Shown here piece by piece: positions 1 to 11,719 of a DNA stretch of 64,000 bases. Each line of letters starts with the position of its first letter. The stretch's first letter is position 1. The position numbers were made by a program, and so were the translations under genes. This stretch comes from Citrus sinensis (lineage: Eukaryota > Streptophyta > Magnoliopsida > Sapindales > Rutaceae), in NCBI RefSeq assembly GCF_022201045.2, contig NC_068563.1:1860001-1924000 (forward strand). The letters are read 5' to 3'. The notes under the pieces were generated by a model. It ran no database searches, was not told the origin of the DNA, and saw only the letters and a program-made list of their open reading frames with translations.

Positions 1-443
1 GTTCTATCTGACGATGCAGAACCTTTGATGAAGGAACTGCTCTGTTTGGAACATTTGGATGTTATCAGCTTGACATTAGATTGTTCACGTGCCAATGTCA
101 TCCCAATTCTTTTCAAGTATCGAAAGCTGGTGAGCGTTACTCAATCTCTGGAGATTAGTTCCTTCTGGTTTAGTCCAAGGCTCAATGCCTCAGATCTAGC
201 AAATCTGGCTAGCATGGAAAAGCTTGGGGAGTTGAATTTTATGTTGTGTAATTTTGAAGAGTTTAAGAGCACAGGAGATGTAGAGAAAGTTCTTCAAAGT
301 CGTTTCCGCAGTCTTCGCAAAATTGTAATAAATGGGTGCGAAGTGAAGGACTTGACGTGGCTTGTTTTTGTTCCAAACCTCTAGCAGCTACATATAAGTT
401 TGGTTTAGAAGAATTGAAGAGCATCTGTTGGAGCCCGTTGCCT
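1..443 (+). pseudogene. 3' remnant of a CC-NBS-LRR disease resistance gene
   Basis: An open frame enters from the left edge and reads to a TAG at 382-384. Its residues have the leucine spacing and endings of the C-terminal LRR of RPS5-type plant NBS-LRR immune receptors (for example LEHLDVISLTL, and VKDLTWLVFVPNL just before the stop). In intact family members this last motif is followed by more LRRs. Here a second stretch typical of the receptor end, GLEELKSICWSPLP, sits in another frame at 402-443. So the gene carries an early stop plus a deletion or frameshift. The NB-ARC domain would lie left of the window. In this family LRRs sense effectors or guarded host proteins inside the cell. The family call is firm, the specific gene unknown; the fragment is unlikely to make a full receptor. 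Confidence 0.72.
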
Positions 444-450
444 GGAAGTG

Positions 451-478
451 TTGGTGCGACAGGCGCCTGTCGCACCAA
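451..478. repeat. Perfect 28-bp palindrome with a nearby partial copy
   Basis: The half-site TTGGTGCGACAGGC is followed directly by its exact reverse complement, with no spacer. The outer 10 bases recur in direct orientation at 496-505. The palindrome lies exactly where the NBS-LRR similarity ends, so it may mark a rearrangement or transposon junction. No protein-binding role can be assigned from sequence alone. Confidence 0.9.
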
Positions 479-1136
479 GGCCATTTGGTGACCACTTGGT
501 GCGACATGCCGTTTCTTCTTCTTGCTTTCACCTTCTTGATTTCTCACCCTCGGAACAAAAGACACTAACGATATACTTTTAGTTAACACATTATTCTTGC
601 GACTGCCAAACAACAAAGTTGACAAAGAATGCTTTCCCTGATGATCCGTAGTAGTAACGCGATACTTATTATACACTGGAGAAGAACAAGAAGAAGCCTC
701 AGAAGAAAAATAGTAAGACGATAACGATGAGGAAGAAGAATAAGCAATTCTAAGAAAAAAAATTGGGGTGTAATCGTATGAGATATAAGCAGTGTGAAAA
801 CTATAATATGGACATTTAACGGCTTACATCACCTTTTACAATTTGTTAAAAAGATTGAATTCAGAACGCAAAAGCAACCCTGGTAAAAGCAATAATAATG
901 ACGATGATGGGAGTTTGTTCGATTTGGGAGAGATGTGAGAAAGAGAGTGTTGGGGGAGAGATGAGAAAGAGGGGTATTTTGGTCTCAAATGTTCTTTTAT
1001 GGCTAATGTTGATAGAAATTTGTTTGGGGGGTTAAGATAGAAAAAGCTAAAATTTTTATGGCTATTGGTGTAAATTTCCCAAAAAAACCTCGGTTTCTAG
1101 GTGGAATAATTAATAACATAAGACTCTTTCACAAGA
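479..1136. other. Intergenic stretch, no gene recognised
   Basis: The segment 520-760 is open on the minus strand and rich in Ser and Lys codons, but it has no ATG start and no recognisable domain; I do not call it a gene. The rest is AT-rich, with GA-rich runs near 900-975. The DNA from about 1083 on is the upstream region of SCPL copy 1, and it has a duplicate at 33138-33292. Confidence 0.5.
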
Positions 1137-1145
1137 TTATATAAG
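1137..1145 (+). promoter_or_regulatory. Probable TATA box of SCPL copy 1
   Basis: TTATATAAG lies about 95 bases before the ATG at 1240. It is kept in the duplicated promoter relic, at about 33192-33200. Confidence 0.5.
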
Positions 1146-1239
1146 ATATGAATTACCAAAAAGACAAATTCATATTTCACTTGTGATAAGTGTAATGAAT
1201 GCCGTACCTTTCTCAGTCTTCATCAGTTCATTGAGCATT

Positions 1240-2267
1240 ATGGCAGCATTGCAATTATTTTACCTTTTCGTTGTCTCTAGCGTTGTTGCATCACGCCAAA
1301 TAATCAGAACCCTACCGGGCTTTGATGGTGATCTCGCATTCAAACTAGAAACTGGGTAAGAATTCCAGCTAGAGCATGTTGTTTAGCTCTAGCTAATTAA
1401 TTTAACGCTGTATTAATTATTTGCAGGTATATTGGTGTGGGAGATAATGATGATGTGCAGCTGTTTTACTACTTTATTAAATCCGAGAGGAGTCCTGAAG
1501 ATGACCCTCTTGTGCTTTGGCTCACCGGCGGCCCTGGCTGTTCTGGATTTTCTGGCCTTGTCTTTGACATTGGTATGAGAATAATATCCATTTATTCCGC
1601 TAATTATCGTTGTCTTTACTCTTTTAATAACATTTTTGAAGAGAATCTAATTTTATAAGTTTCCATTACCATTAAAAGATCATGGACGAAATGTTTCCTT
1701 TTTCATTTTTAAATCATACTATTCAATTAATGTAGGTCCATTGTCATTTGACTATGAAAATTCCAAGGTAAACTCACCCAAGTTTTTGTTGAACCCATAC
1801 TCGTGGACAAAGGTACGACATAGTTTCTCTTTGTTCTTCTATTTTGTAAATGGTAAGTTTAATTAATAATTAGAACAGGGTTTGCATCAGAGATCTTTCT
1901 TAAAGCTGAAGTGAGCTTTGTTAGTGCCTCAGGGCTCCGGCTCGACATCATTCTATTCAAAGTATTTATATTTTGGCCCCTTACGATATATTATTTTATG
2001 TTTTGGCGATTTCAGTTTTACTTATTTGCAATGTGCCTCCCAATTTTAGATGTAAATTCTATTAGTTTGGCTACAATTATGTCTCTTTTTGTCACGGCTC
2101 CTCTCCCGACTGAGACTTGAGAGAGTTGTCAATTATTTTACAGGTTGCCAACGTTATATTCTTAGATGCACCTGTAGGTACAAGATTCTCATACGCCAAT
2201 ACTTAGGCAAGGATACATCATGAATGATGCACTTTCAGCAGCACAAAACTATTATTTTTTAAGAAAA
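1240..2267 (+). pseudogene. SCPL copy 1, truncated serine carboxypeptidase-like pseudogene
   Basis: Four exons match the first four of the intact neighbours: 1240-1355, 1427-1572, 1736-1812 and 2144-2267. Exon 1 encodes a hydrophobic signal peptide and the [10 protein letters not shown] segment that begins the mature region. Exon 2 has the oxyanion-hole motif GGPGCSGF. Exon 4 carries an extra A after the codon pair AAT ACT (near 2204), which creates a TAG and shifts the frame. It also has GTRF where the paralogs have GTGF. The exons for the nucleophile Ser, the Asp and the His are absent: after intron-4 sequence the homology stops near 2867. No active enzyme can be made. Confidence 0.93.
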
Positions 2268-3507
2268 GTGAGGACAAAAAATTGCTATTCGTACGGATTA
2301 ACAAATATATATAATAACAAACGAACAAAGATTAAAAAATTAATAGATTTTAAATTTTTTTTTGAATTTTTATGATTTGTTGTGATTTTGTATTTGTGGT
2401 TTTGTTTGTTGCTTAAATGCTGTTGGAAACTTGGAATATTACCTAGTTCTAGATGACATTTTCAAAAAATTTAAGGCTTCATGAAACTCTTGGCACTCTA
2501 TAATAAAACTTCTCTATAATTATACTCTATATAAAAATAATTCTCTATAGTTTGAAGAGGGATATTGCTAATTTTTTTTACTAAAATTAACTATACCATT
2601 TATCTCTTATTGCTTTCATAATAGCTAATAACCTTCCTAACAACATAATTTTATAGTATTATCATTATTTTCAAATACATTTTTAATTATATTTATTATA
2701 AGAAAGTGTTTATAAAATAACAAAAAGTACAAGAATCTTATTATTAATTTTTATTCACATCGAGACATATATTTGTTGTTTTTAGTACTTAAATAATTTT
2801 ATTTTAATTTTTATTTATATGATTTATTTAATTTATAATAAATATAGATAAAAAGTGTATTTAAAAATAAGAGTTGGAAAATTGATAAGCCTTGTTATTT
2901 TGAAGGCCATATGATTTATGCCGGAAGCAGAAGAAGTGCTCTCGGGAGATATTTTTAGTATTGCTATCAGACATTGGAAAATTGATATTGATTGCGATTT
3001 TGAAGAATATTTGTATTGATTCTCTAAATAAGAATCCATTAATTGGTTTAGTTACGTTTCTGATTGGAAATGAAATATAAGGTGTACGAATGAATTTTAA
3101 TTTTGAATTGTAGAAGCCGAAATATGCAGTCCATGAATTTTAATTTGCTTTGTTAAAGTGTAGCATTTGAGACCAAATTTTTTAGCAGAACTTTAATTCT
3201 TAGGGCCAAGGACCCAATAAGCCTCAACATATACTGCCCCCATGCTTCCCGTGTTGCTTTTGGTAACTACGAAAGGGAGTATTGATAGCTACATAATTTC
3301 TAATACATTAAGACATGGTTTTATTTGTCCTTGACCATACAAGTTAGTCCCTGTCCCCTATTAAATTGACCAACCTACCAATAGAGTACTGAATCTAAAT
3401 TTTGATCATCACAATATATAGTGAAAAAAGAATATTTCGGTAATTTACTATAGGAGTTGGGAGTCTATTTGATCAATCAAAAAACATTTTCTTAAATACT
3501 TGATGCT
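2268..3507. other. Relic of SCPL intron 4, then unassigned DNA
   Basis: Bases 2268-2867 match intron 4 of SCPL copy 3 (36733 to about 37300). The match ends abruptly near 2867. I see no gene or repeat in the 640 bases that follow. From about 3508 the DNA matches the upstream region of the small unknown gene at 33660. Confidence 0.6.
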
Positions 3508-3690
3508 ACCGTCCAAAATTGCAGCCCAAATTTGCCTTAGATGCTACCGTTACCCAAAATAAAATCAAAATAGGAGCCAGCGCAGTATAAATTTACAGAA
3601 TCATTGATTTCTTAAGCCATGTATTGCTTCACACTTTTTAGAATCCAATTTCTTCAATCTCAAATTGTCCCAGTTAATTAATTATTGACC

Positions 3691-3847
3691 ATGAAAAGCA
3701 AGGAAAAAAAGAAAACCACATTCATGCAAATTATGTCATCACCTGTCTTGCTTCTAAGGAATGCTAGGGATTCTTACATCAACAGCTTCAATGGCTGTGC
3801 CAATGACGTTGGACGAGGCGGCGCGGTGGTCTGTCCGGTTCCACATG
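3691..3847 (+). pseudogene. 5' part of the small unknown gene, split by a retrotransposon
   Basis: The ATG at 3691 and the following 157 bases match the intact paralog at 33843 almost base for base. The reading frame ends at the left edge of the gypsy element. The last five bases, ACATG (3843-3847), are the left target-site duplication; the right copy is ATATG (15707-15711), one base different. The rest of the gene resumes at 15712. The protein is a small basic plant protein of unknown role; see the entry at 33843. Confidence 0.92.
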
Positions 3848-4529
3848 TGTTGAGTACATAAAAGCACCAGGTCGGCCATGCTACTATTTCCGCCCCGGCA
3901 CGGATCGCTTCAGCCAAAGTGATATGAGCAGAACACGTGGGCTAACATGAGCCGACCAGAGATGAATACAACCAGGGAAAAATACCGACCAGAGGTATAT
4001 ACCGAGCGGGCACTCATCCCCAGAGAAGCGAGAACACGATCCCACAGAATCGTGGTAGTTGCGCTTTTCCCAAAACCGTTGAAGGACACGCGAGATCCAC
4101 GTTTGCCCACAATGTAACAATTAGAGTCCCATGAGGGGCTGCCACTACCTGAAAAAGGTGGGATGAATGGCAAACGGAAACGTGGGGATAACGGCTATAA
4201 AAGAAGAAGAAATCGATGAAGAAAAGGAAGAAAAACTGAGAGAGGGAAAACGCTGCCAAATTGCAACCAGGCCATTTCCTTACAAATTTCTAACAAACTT
4301 CTTGAATCCAAATTACATTGTTTTCCCGTAAATACCTTGTGCTAACTTAGGCATCGGAGGGTTTACGCCGGCAAAACCACCGGCGTCTTTGACCCATTTT
4401 TGTGAACGCAGGTCTAGTGAGAGAAATGAGGGTGATACCAGCCTTAGTGGTTCGAACAAACAGTCGATAATACAAACGTTGGTGAAAGAATCTGGTCGGT
4501 CCAAGGGCGAGCAGATTTCAGCATCAACA
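3848..4529 (+). repeat. 5' LTR of the gypsy element
   Basis: 682 bp, bounded by TG and CA, paired with 15025-15706. A TATA-like CTATAAAAG sits at 4195-4203 and is the likely core promoter of the element. Confidence 0.95.
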
Positions 4530-4532
4530 TTT

Positions 4533-4550
4533 TGGCGCCGTCTATGGGGA
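4533..4550 (+). other. Primer-binding site of the gypsy element
   Basis: TGGCGCCGTCTATGGGGA starts three bases after the 5' LTR. The TGG start matches the CCA end of a tRNA, as expected for minus-strand priming. I did not assign the tRNA species. Confidence 0.7.
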
Positions 4551-4608
4551 GCTGGATAAAAAGCTACCACCGAATCAGTAATTACCGGAGAAACAGCGAA
4601 CGATTGTT

Positions 4609-7600
4609 ATGGATGTGCCGAGAAAGGATGCTTTGAGGGAGGATAACGAAACTGTGGAGACAATTACTCTCCGGAAAATTACAAACGAAGCCCGGGAGAG
4701 GATGATGCAAGACCGATTGGAACGGATGGAGAAACAAATGGAGACTCTCGCGACCATACTGTATGAGCTGAGGGATGAGCGGAGAAAGGATTGTGAAACC
4801 CCCGTGGGGAGAGATGATGTTGGAGCAGAGCCCAGCTTCCGGAGGCGTAGAGTTGAGGAAATCCCTCCGCCGGTAGACCAACTTGATGGGGTGCATCCCC
4901 ACAGAAGCACTAGTCGGGTTTTAGGAGAACGAGTAGATGAAAGAAGGGACCAACCTCGCCCCGGATGGGTACCGGAGATTGATGGCCGAGGGGCCAGTAT
5001 TGATGAAGGAGAGCTCAGACAGCGGTTGCAAAACCCCGAGCAGGAACGAGCTCAGATAGCTGCGCGTGATCCTGACCGTGCTATAGAATTGGAGGAAGAA
5101 GTGTGCAAATTAGCGCAAGTGATAGAGGAGATACAGGGCAAGAAAAAGCCCCTGAGCTGGAGGATAATGCTAGATGAAGAATCTCCATTATCAGCTGTGA
5201 TCATGGGTACCATAATCCCAAGAGATTTCCGCTTCCCCGACCTCAAATACTCCGGGCGAAGTGATCCACTGGTGCATATTGAACGTTTCAACGACGTGAC
5301 GGGCGTGCAAGGGTTAACACCAGCCCAGAGATGTAGGGTGTTACCATTGACACTGGAAGGACGAGACCGAGAATGGTACCGCAAGCTGACACGAGGAAGT
5401 ATCAGAGGGTACGAGTAGATGTGCCAAGAGTTGGCCGAACAGTTCCGAGGAGCAGTGGCCCCAGAGGATGATATGATGGAGCTAATAGGAATGAAGCAGG
5501 AGGAACAAGAATCCCTTCGGGATTTTGTAAAACGATATCACCGAGCCGTGCTTGATTTGGGAGCTTTCAATCACCCGCAGGCGTTGAGGGGATTAAAGGA
5601 GGGAGTGAGGATAGGCCGGCTATGGTATAACCTGAGAAGTCCCTTGGTACAGAATTACTCAGCGGGGTATGAGCAGGCAAAGAGAGACATTGAAATCGAA
5701 GAGGAAAAGTCGGCGATGATAAAAAGTGAACAGCTGAAGGAGCTGAGAAGAAAGGAAAGGAGAACCCCGAGTGGGAGCGGATCGGGAAAGCGAGTTGGGG
5801 AATCTTCAGCTAAGGGCGGAATATCAGCTCGGTCCCGCCCTTACCCTGTAGCTTTGAGACCGCAATAGTTCCAACACAGCCGAGCCCAACCTCCTCGTAC
5901 TTCATTCCCGGAGCGGCAACGAGAATTCAGGCAAATGGCTGCCCGCCCTTATCACAACGCTCCCAGACCGTTACATACAAGTGGTTCCAGGGTAGGAAGA
6001 CCAGACCAGCTAGCGACTATACCAGCCTGAGATGACATTCAGGATAGCCGAGCAGTTCAACTGATAGACCAGAGCTTGGCATATAGACAGTACACTCCAT
6101 TGAAGATCTCCATGGAGGAATTGTATGAGAGGATCGAAGGACGAGGCCTGCTGTACCCTCCAGCCCCTATAACAAAACCGGCTCACCGACGGGATAATAA
6201 CAGATTCTGCAAGTTCCACGACACTCATGGTCACACAATCGACCAATGTCGTGACCTGAAGATTCAGGTGGAGGACTTAGTACGGAACCGGTACTTGGAT
6301 GAGTATGTAGAGGGGGTGTCCCTGATCATCGAATCACAGTATACACGGGATGAAGAAGTTCAGAGGGGTCTGGGAGGTGAACAGCCGACCATCCATGTGA
6401 TAGCTGGGGGGCCAACATTGGCCGGGGATTCGAACAGGGCACGGAAGAACTATGAGAGATATGCCCTGACTAGCAAAGAAGTGCTTTTCAATTTGCCGGC
6501 AACCAAGAAGGCAAAAGTGCGGCAAGTTCCCATTATGTGGACAGATGACGATGAAGAGGGTATCTTATATCCGCATAAAGATGCACTGGTGATCAAGGCA
6601 ATGGTGGCTGGTGCAGAATTGTGACGAGTACTAGTAGACACAGGCAGCTCGGTTGACATCCTGTTTAAGTCGGCTCTAGATGATATGGGGATTGCAGACT
6701 TGAAATTAGAGCGGACAAATACATCCTTAAAGGGATTTGGAGTGGGACGGTTAACTCCCATGGGGATCATCGAACTCCCAATTACTATGGGGACGAAGCC
6801 ATTTGAAAGAACAATGATGTTGGATTTTGTCGTGGTAGAAGAAAGAAGCCCTTACCAGATGATACTGGGGAGACCATTCATGAGGATAAGTCAATGCGTT
6901 GTATCCACGCATTACTTGGCACTGAAATACAGAGTAAATAGGGTGGTTGGCGTTGTAAAAGGCGACCAGAGGATGACAATGAGTTGTTATGCTACAGCGG
7001 CCAAGGAGACACTGCAGGTTACTTCTCTAGATAATCGAGGAGAGTCCAAAAAGGGCCGCCAAGAGCCTGTTGAGAAACTGAAAGAAGTTGCGGTAAGCAA
7101 AAGCAACCCGAGCAGAATAGTGAAGATCGGGTCAGGATTGGTTGGGGCAGTAAAAAGCGAGCTGATAAATTGCCTACAGTCTCATGCGGATATATTCGCC
7201 TGGTCTCATGAAGATATGCCCGGAATTGATCGCGGGGTAGCTTGCCACAAGTTGGCAATCAAGAAGGGGGCAAGGCCGGTGAGACAGAAGATGAGATGCT
7301 TCAACTAGGAAAGGTACGAGGCCATAAATGCCGAGGTGGAAAAGCTGTTGAAAGTAGGGGTGGGCAAAAAAAGCTGATTAATTAAAAATCGAACCGAACC
7401 GATCGGTTCGGTTCAGTTTTTTTGCGGTTTTTTTATAACCAAAAAACCGAAATAGTAATATTAAAAAAATAGTAAAACCAATCGGTTCGGTTTTCGGTTT
7501 TAAAAGAAAAACCGCAAAACCGAACTGAAATCTCAAATAAACCGATTGTTTTGAAAGCTAAAGCTAAAACCCAAAAGCCTAAAATCTAAATCTAAACTTT

Positions 7601-10600
7601 TGACTTCTGTCTTCTTCGGTTCCCGACTTCCCGCTGGCCGCTGCTCGTCGTGACTTCTTCTGTTCCCGCTGGCCGTGCGGCATCCTTCGCTGTAATTTTT
7701 GTGATCGTGCGGCATCCCTCGCTGTAATTTTTGCTTCTGCTAACCTTGTTACTGTCTCAACTGCACTCTTTTCAACAGAGTTGAAATCATTCTGCTTTTT
7801 GGCCTCCGTTGTCTGCACCCAGACCTTTACAAATTGACCTTGTTGATTGATTGCTTTTGCTTGGGAAATCACAGAGAAGATGCAACACATCAGGTGGGAT
7901 GCACTTTCCTTCTTGGGCATATTAAAAAATTAATTTTAACTTTTTTCTTTAAACCAAAAAAGAAAAAGAAAAATTATTATCCATATGTCATCATCATCAA
8001 TTGGAATTGGTCATAATTTGGGACCACCATGTTTGTGCTGCCATGTCAAATTTTTCTGCAGTTCTCTTTTTCATTTTTTTATAATATATAATCTCGATTT
8101 TTGTAGATAGTTTATGTAATAATTAATATATATATTCTTGGTTGGCCAAAATGAATACAAATGCAATTAATGAATGAAGAAGTTATTCATAAAGCATCAT
8201 TTATTTATTTGTTCATTGCGGTTAAGTTGTATGCGATCCATTTGGTTGTTGGTTACAACCAGTTAAATATTTATTTAAAAATAAAATATAACCTGTTAAT
8301 TAAGATGAATGTTGTAATATGAAGTCTCTTAATTTTGTAAAATGTGCGTGGTTATTCAATAATTTTGTAAAATGGTAGATTTATTAATTTAAAGTTTTAA
8401 ATTTAAAAAAGCCCAAAATAGGCCCAATAGGCCCATAATCGAAATAATCGAACCGAATCGAATCGAATTATTTCAATTAATCGAGTATTTGATTATTTCG
8501 GTAATTTGATTAATCGCGATTATGATTTTAAAATAATCGTAATCGAACGATTATGAAAAATTTAGTAAAAAACCGAACCGAACCGAACCGCGCCCACCTC
8601 TAGTTGAAAGCAGGATTTATAAGGGAAGCCAAGTACCCAGAATGGATTTCAAATGTAGTCCTGGTAAAAAAGGCCAACGGGAAGTGGAGAATGTGTGTGA
8701 ACTTCACGGACCTCAATAAGGCATGCTCAAAGGACAACTTTCCCCTACCCAAAATAGATCAGCTGGTGGACTCAACAGCATGTCACAGTCTGCTCAGTTT
8801 CATGGATGCCTTTTCTGGATACAACCAGATACCCATGGACGAGCATGATGAGGAAAGCACTGCCTTTATAACTAACATGGGTTTGTTTTGCTACATGGTA
8901 ATGCCTTTTGGCCTAAAAAATGCAGGAGCCACCTATCAAATGTTGGTAACCAATATCTTCAAACCGCTGATTGGACACACTATGGAGGTATATGTGGATG
9001 ATATGATTACAAAGTCCAAAGAGCCGAGGGATCATGTGAAGCATCTAGAAGAGACCTTTGAATTACTGAGGAAGTATGAGATGAAACTAAACCCGGAGAA
9101 ATGTGCATTTGGGGTTAGCTCGGGCAAATTTCTGGGATTCCTGGTAAGCCACCGAGGGATTGAGGCCAACCCCGAAAAAATACGAGCGGTTACAGATATG
9201 AGATCTCCACGGACAGTTAAAGAGGTGCAGAGCCTTACAGGGAAGTTGGCAGCATTGAACCGATTCATCTCGCGGGCCACAGATAAATGCCACACTTTCT
9301 TCCAAATCATAAAGAAAAGGAGAAAGATGGAATGGACATCAGAGTGCGAGGAAGCATTTGGGCAGCTGAAGGAATATCTGGCCCGTGCACCGTTACTATC
9401 AACTCCGAGAGAGGGTGACCAGCTGCTTTTGTACTTGGCAATCTCCAAGCGGGCTACCAGCTCGGTCTTAGTCAGGGAAGAAGAAGGGAAGCAACACCTG
9501 GTATACTACACGAGCAAGGCCCTGGTGAACGCAGAAATCAGATATCCACTAATGGAGAAGTGGGCGCTGGCTCTGATAACGGCAGCACGCAAACTCCGAC
9601 CATATTTCCAAGCCCACCAGATCGTTGTGATGACTGACCAGCCCCTTCGGCAAGTGCTTCAAAAATCAGATGCGTCTGGTCGGTTAGTAAAATGGTCTGT
9701 GGAGCTGAGCGAATTTGACCTGTCCTACAGGCCCCAAGGAGCAATCAAGGCCCAAGCCCTAGTAGAATTTATGGTAGACCGAGCTGAACCAGTGGAAGGA
9801 GATCGGGAGGAGTAACAGTTAGAGCATGAGAAAACAAAGGGGATGTGGTTGGTAATGGTTGACGGATCATGTAGTGAGCAAGGATCCAGAGCAGGGGTTG
9901 TAATACGGAGCCCAGAAGGATCCGAAATAACGTATGCAGTGAAGTTCGAATTTCAGCTCACAAACAACCAAGCTGAATATGAAGCCTTTATCACCGGGCT
10001 CGGACTCGCACACGCCTTAAAAGCAGAGATGGTAGAAATCCGAACAGATTCCCAATTGGTATGTAATCAGCTCAATGATCAGTTCCAAGCAAGGGGAGAG
10101 AAGATGGGCCTTTATTTGAAGAAGGCGAAGTAGATGGTCGGACTTTTTCAAGAGGTGGAGGTAAAGTAGATATCCCGGAATGAGAATTACCGAGCGGATA
10201 TGCTGGCTAGGATGGCTGCAATTGCAGACCCGAAATTACCTAAGTCGGTCCCACTAGAGGTAAGGAACTCGCCGAGCATAGGGGAGGAAGTGGAGGTGAT
10301 GAGAGTAAGCACTGAAGAATCCTGAATGGACCCGATTCGCGCGTATGTCCGCGACGGAGTTTTGCCTGAGGACAAAAGGCAAGCGAGAAAGTTAAAATAC
10401 CGAGCAACGAGGTACACGTTATTAGATGAAGTGCTGTATCGCCGAGGGTTCACCTTGCCCCTTTTGCGATGTGTGGATGATGAGGAGGCAGATTATATAC
10501 TAAGGGAGATTCATGAAGGAATTTGCGGCAATCACTCGGGAGCAAGAACTTTAGCCTTTAAGGTACTCCGTCAAGGGTACTTCTGGCCAACCATGCACCA

Positions 10601-11558
10601 GGATGCAAAAAAGATGGCAAAAAACTGTAAAATGTGCCAAAGCTTCTCTGAGGTCCCCACACAACCCCCAGAAAAGCTAACCATTATGACATCCCCATGG
10701 CCTTTTGCACAATGGGGAATCGACCTGATTGGTCCGTTACCGAAAGGGCGAGGAGCGGCAACCCATGCAATTGTAGCAGTAGACTACTTCACCAAGTGGA
10801 TAGAGATGGGGGTCCTTAGCCAAATCACAGAGAGAAAGACAACGGATTTTATCTGGAAGAATATCATCTGCAGATACAGAATTCCTTATACCATCATTAC
10901 CGATAATGGGAAGCAGTTTGACAACAACAACTTCAGAGAGTTTTGCCGAAACCTAGGGGTGGATTTGAAGTTCTGCACCCCCGCACACCCCTAGGCAAAC
11001 GGACAAGTGGAAGCAGCCAATAAAATGGTAAAGAAACTCCTGAAGACTAGACTGGGAGAGAAGAAAGGAGCTTGGGTTGACGAGCTACCAGGGGTATTGT
11101 GGGCTTACCGGACGACTCACAAAACCGCTACAGGGGAAACCCCGTTTGCCTTAGCTTTTGGTCATGAGGCGGTAGTCCCAGCAGAAATTGGAGTAGGAAC
11201 ACATCGGACGAAATACTTCAATGAGGAGCAAAATGGCGAGCAGATCTGCTTGAGCTTGGACCTGCTGGAGGAGAAAAGGGAAGGGGCTTCGCAGAAAATG
11301 GCCTAGTGTCAGCAAAGGGTCACGCGTTATTACAACAAGAACGTACGCGTGAGGCAGTTCCGAACAGAAGATTGGGTGCTCAGGAAGGTGAGCCAAAACA
11401 CCAGGGATCCCAACCATGGAGCTCTTGGTCCGAAATGGGAAGGCCCGTACAGGGTGATACGAGCAACTGGACCAGGAGCCTACAAGCTGGCGTATCCAGA
11501 CGGACGAAAGGTGAAGAGGTCGTGGAACGTGGAGCACTTGAAAAAGTACTTCCAGTAA
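4609..11558 (+). pseudogene. gag-pol polyprotein of the gypsy element, broken
   Basis: One frame runs from the ATG at 4609 to the natural stop at 11556-11558, once the nested hAT element and one copy of its TSD (7355-8610) are discounted. Domains in order: gag core about 5180-5620; a Cys-His knuckle-like motif CKFHDTHGHTIDQC from about 6208; aspartic protease with VDTGSS near 6634; RT with YVDDM near 8990; gypsy RNase H about 9400-9780; a second RNase H from 9843 (VDGSC start); integrase from about 10440 with HPxANGQ near 10986; and a C-terminal WEGPYRV segment near 11430. In-frame stops lie at 5416, 5866, 6028, 6622, 7306, 9813, 10131, 10167, 10323, 10992 and 11304. It cannot produce a working polyprotein. 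Confidence 0.94.
7355..8602. mobile_element. Nonautonomous hAT element nested in gypsy pol, 1,248 bp
   Basis: The ends are TAGGGGTGGGC and, inverted, TAGAGGTGGGC. They are flanked by a perfect 8-bp duplication GTTGAAAG at 7347-7354 and 8603-8610, the size used by hAT transposases. Subterminal DNA is crowded with CGGTTCGGTT-type motifs in both orientations, as expected of transposase-binding repeats. The longest frame (7579-7920, minus) resembles no transposase I know. Removing the element plus one TSD copy rejoins the pol frame, so it landed after the gypsy insertion. Confidence 0.93.
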
Positions 11559-11719
11559 GCAAAGTGCTCTACTAGTTTTCATTTTGATAAGTTATTTCTG
11601 TTATGAGCAATGTGATTTGTGACACACACATATATCCCATACTTCTGTAACGCATTCGAAATTCAATAAAGATGAATTCAGTATGGAACCCTTCTGCTAG
11701 TAAGCCCATTAAATGCTTA

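Noticed and set aside
263-676. 137-codon minus-strand open frame
   Set aside because: No ATG at its start, it overlaps the NBS-LRR remnant on the other strand, and no domain is recognisable. It could be a captured exon but cannot be supported.
3884-4570. Several minus-strand frames in the gypsy LTR, repeated at 15087-15681
   Set aside because: They are shadows inside the two LTR copies, without conserved motifs.
7579-7920. 113-codon minus-strand frame in the nested hAT element
   Set aside because: No similarity to hAT transposase or any family I recognise; probably chance or a captured fragment.
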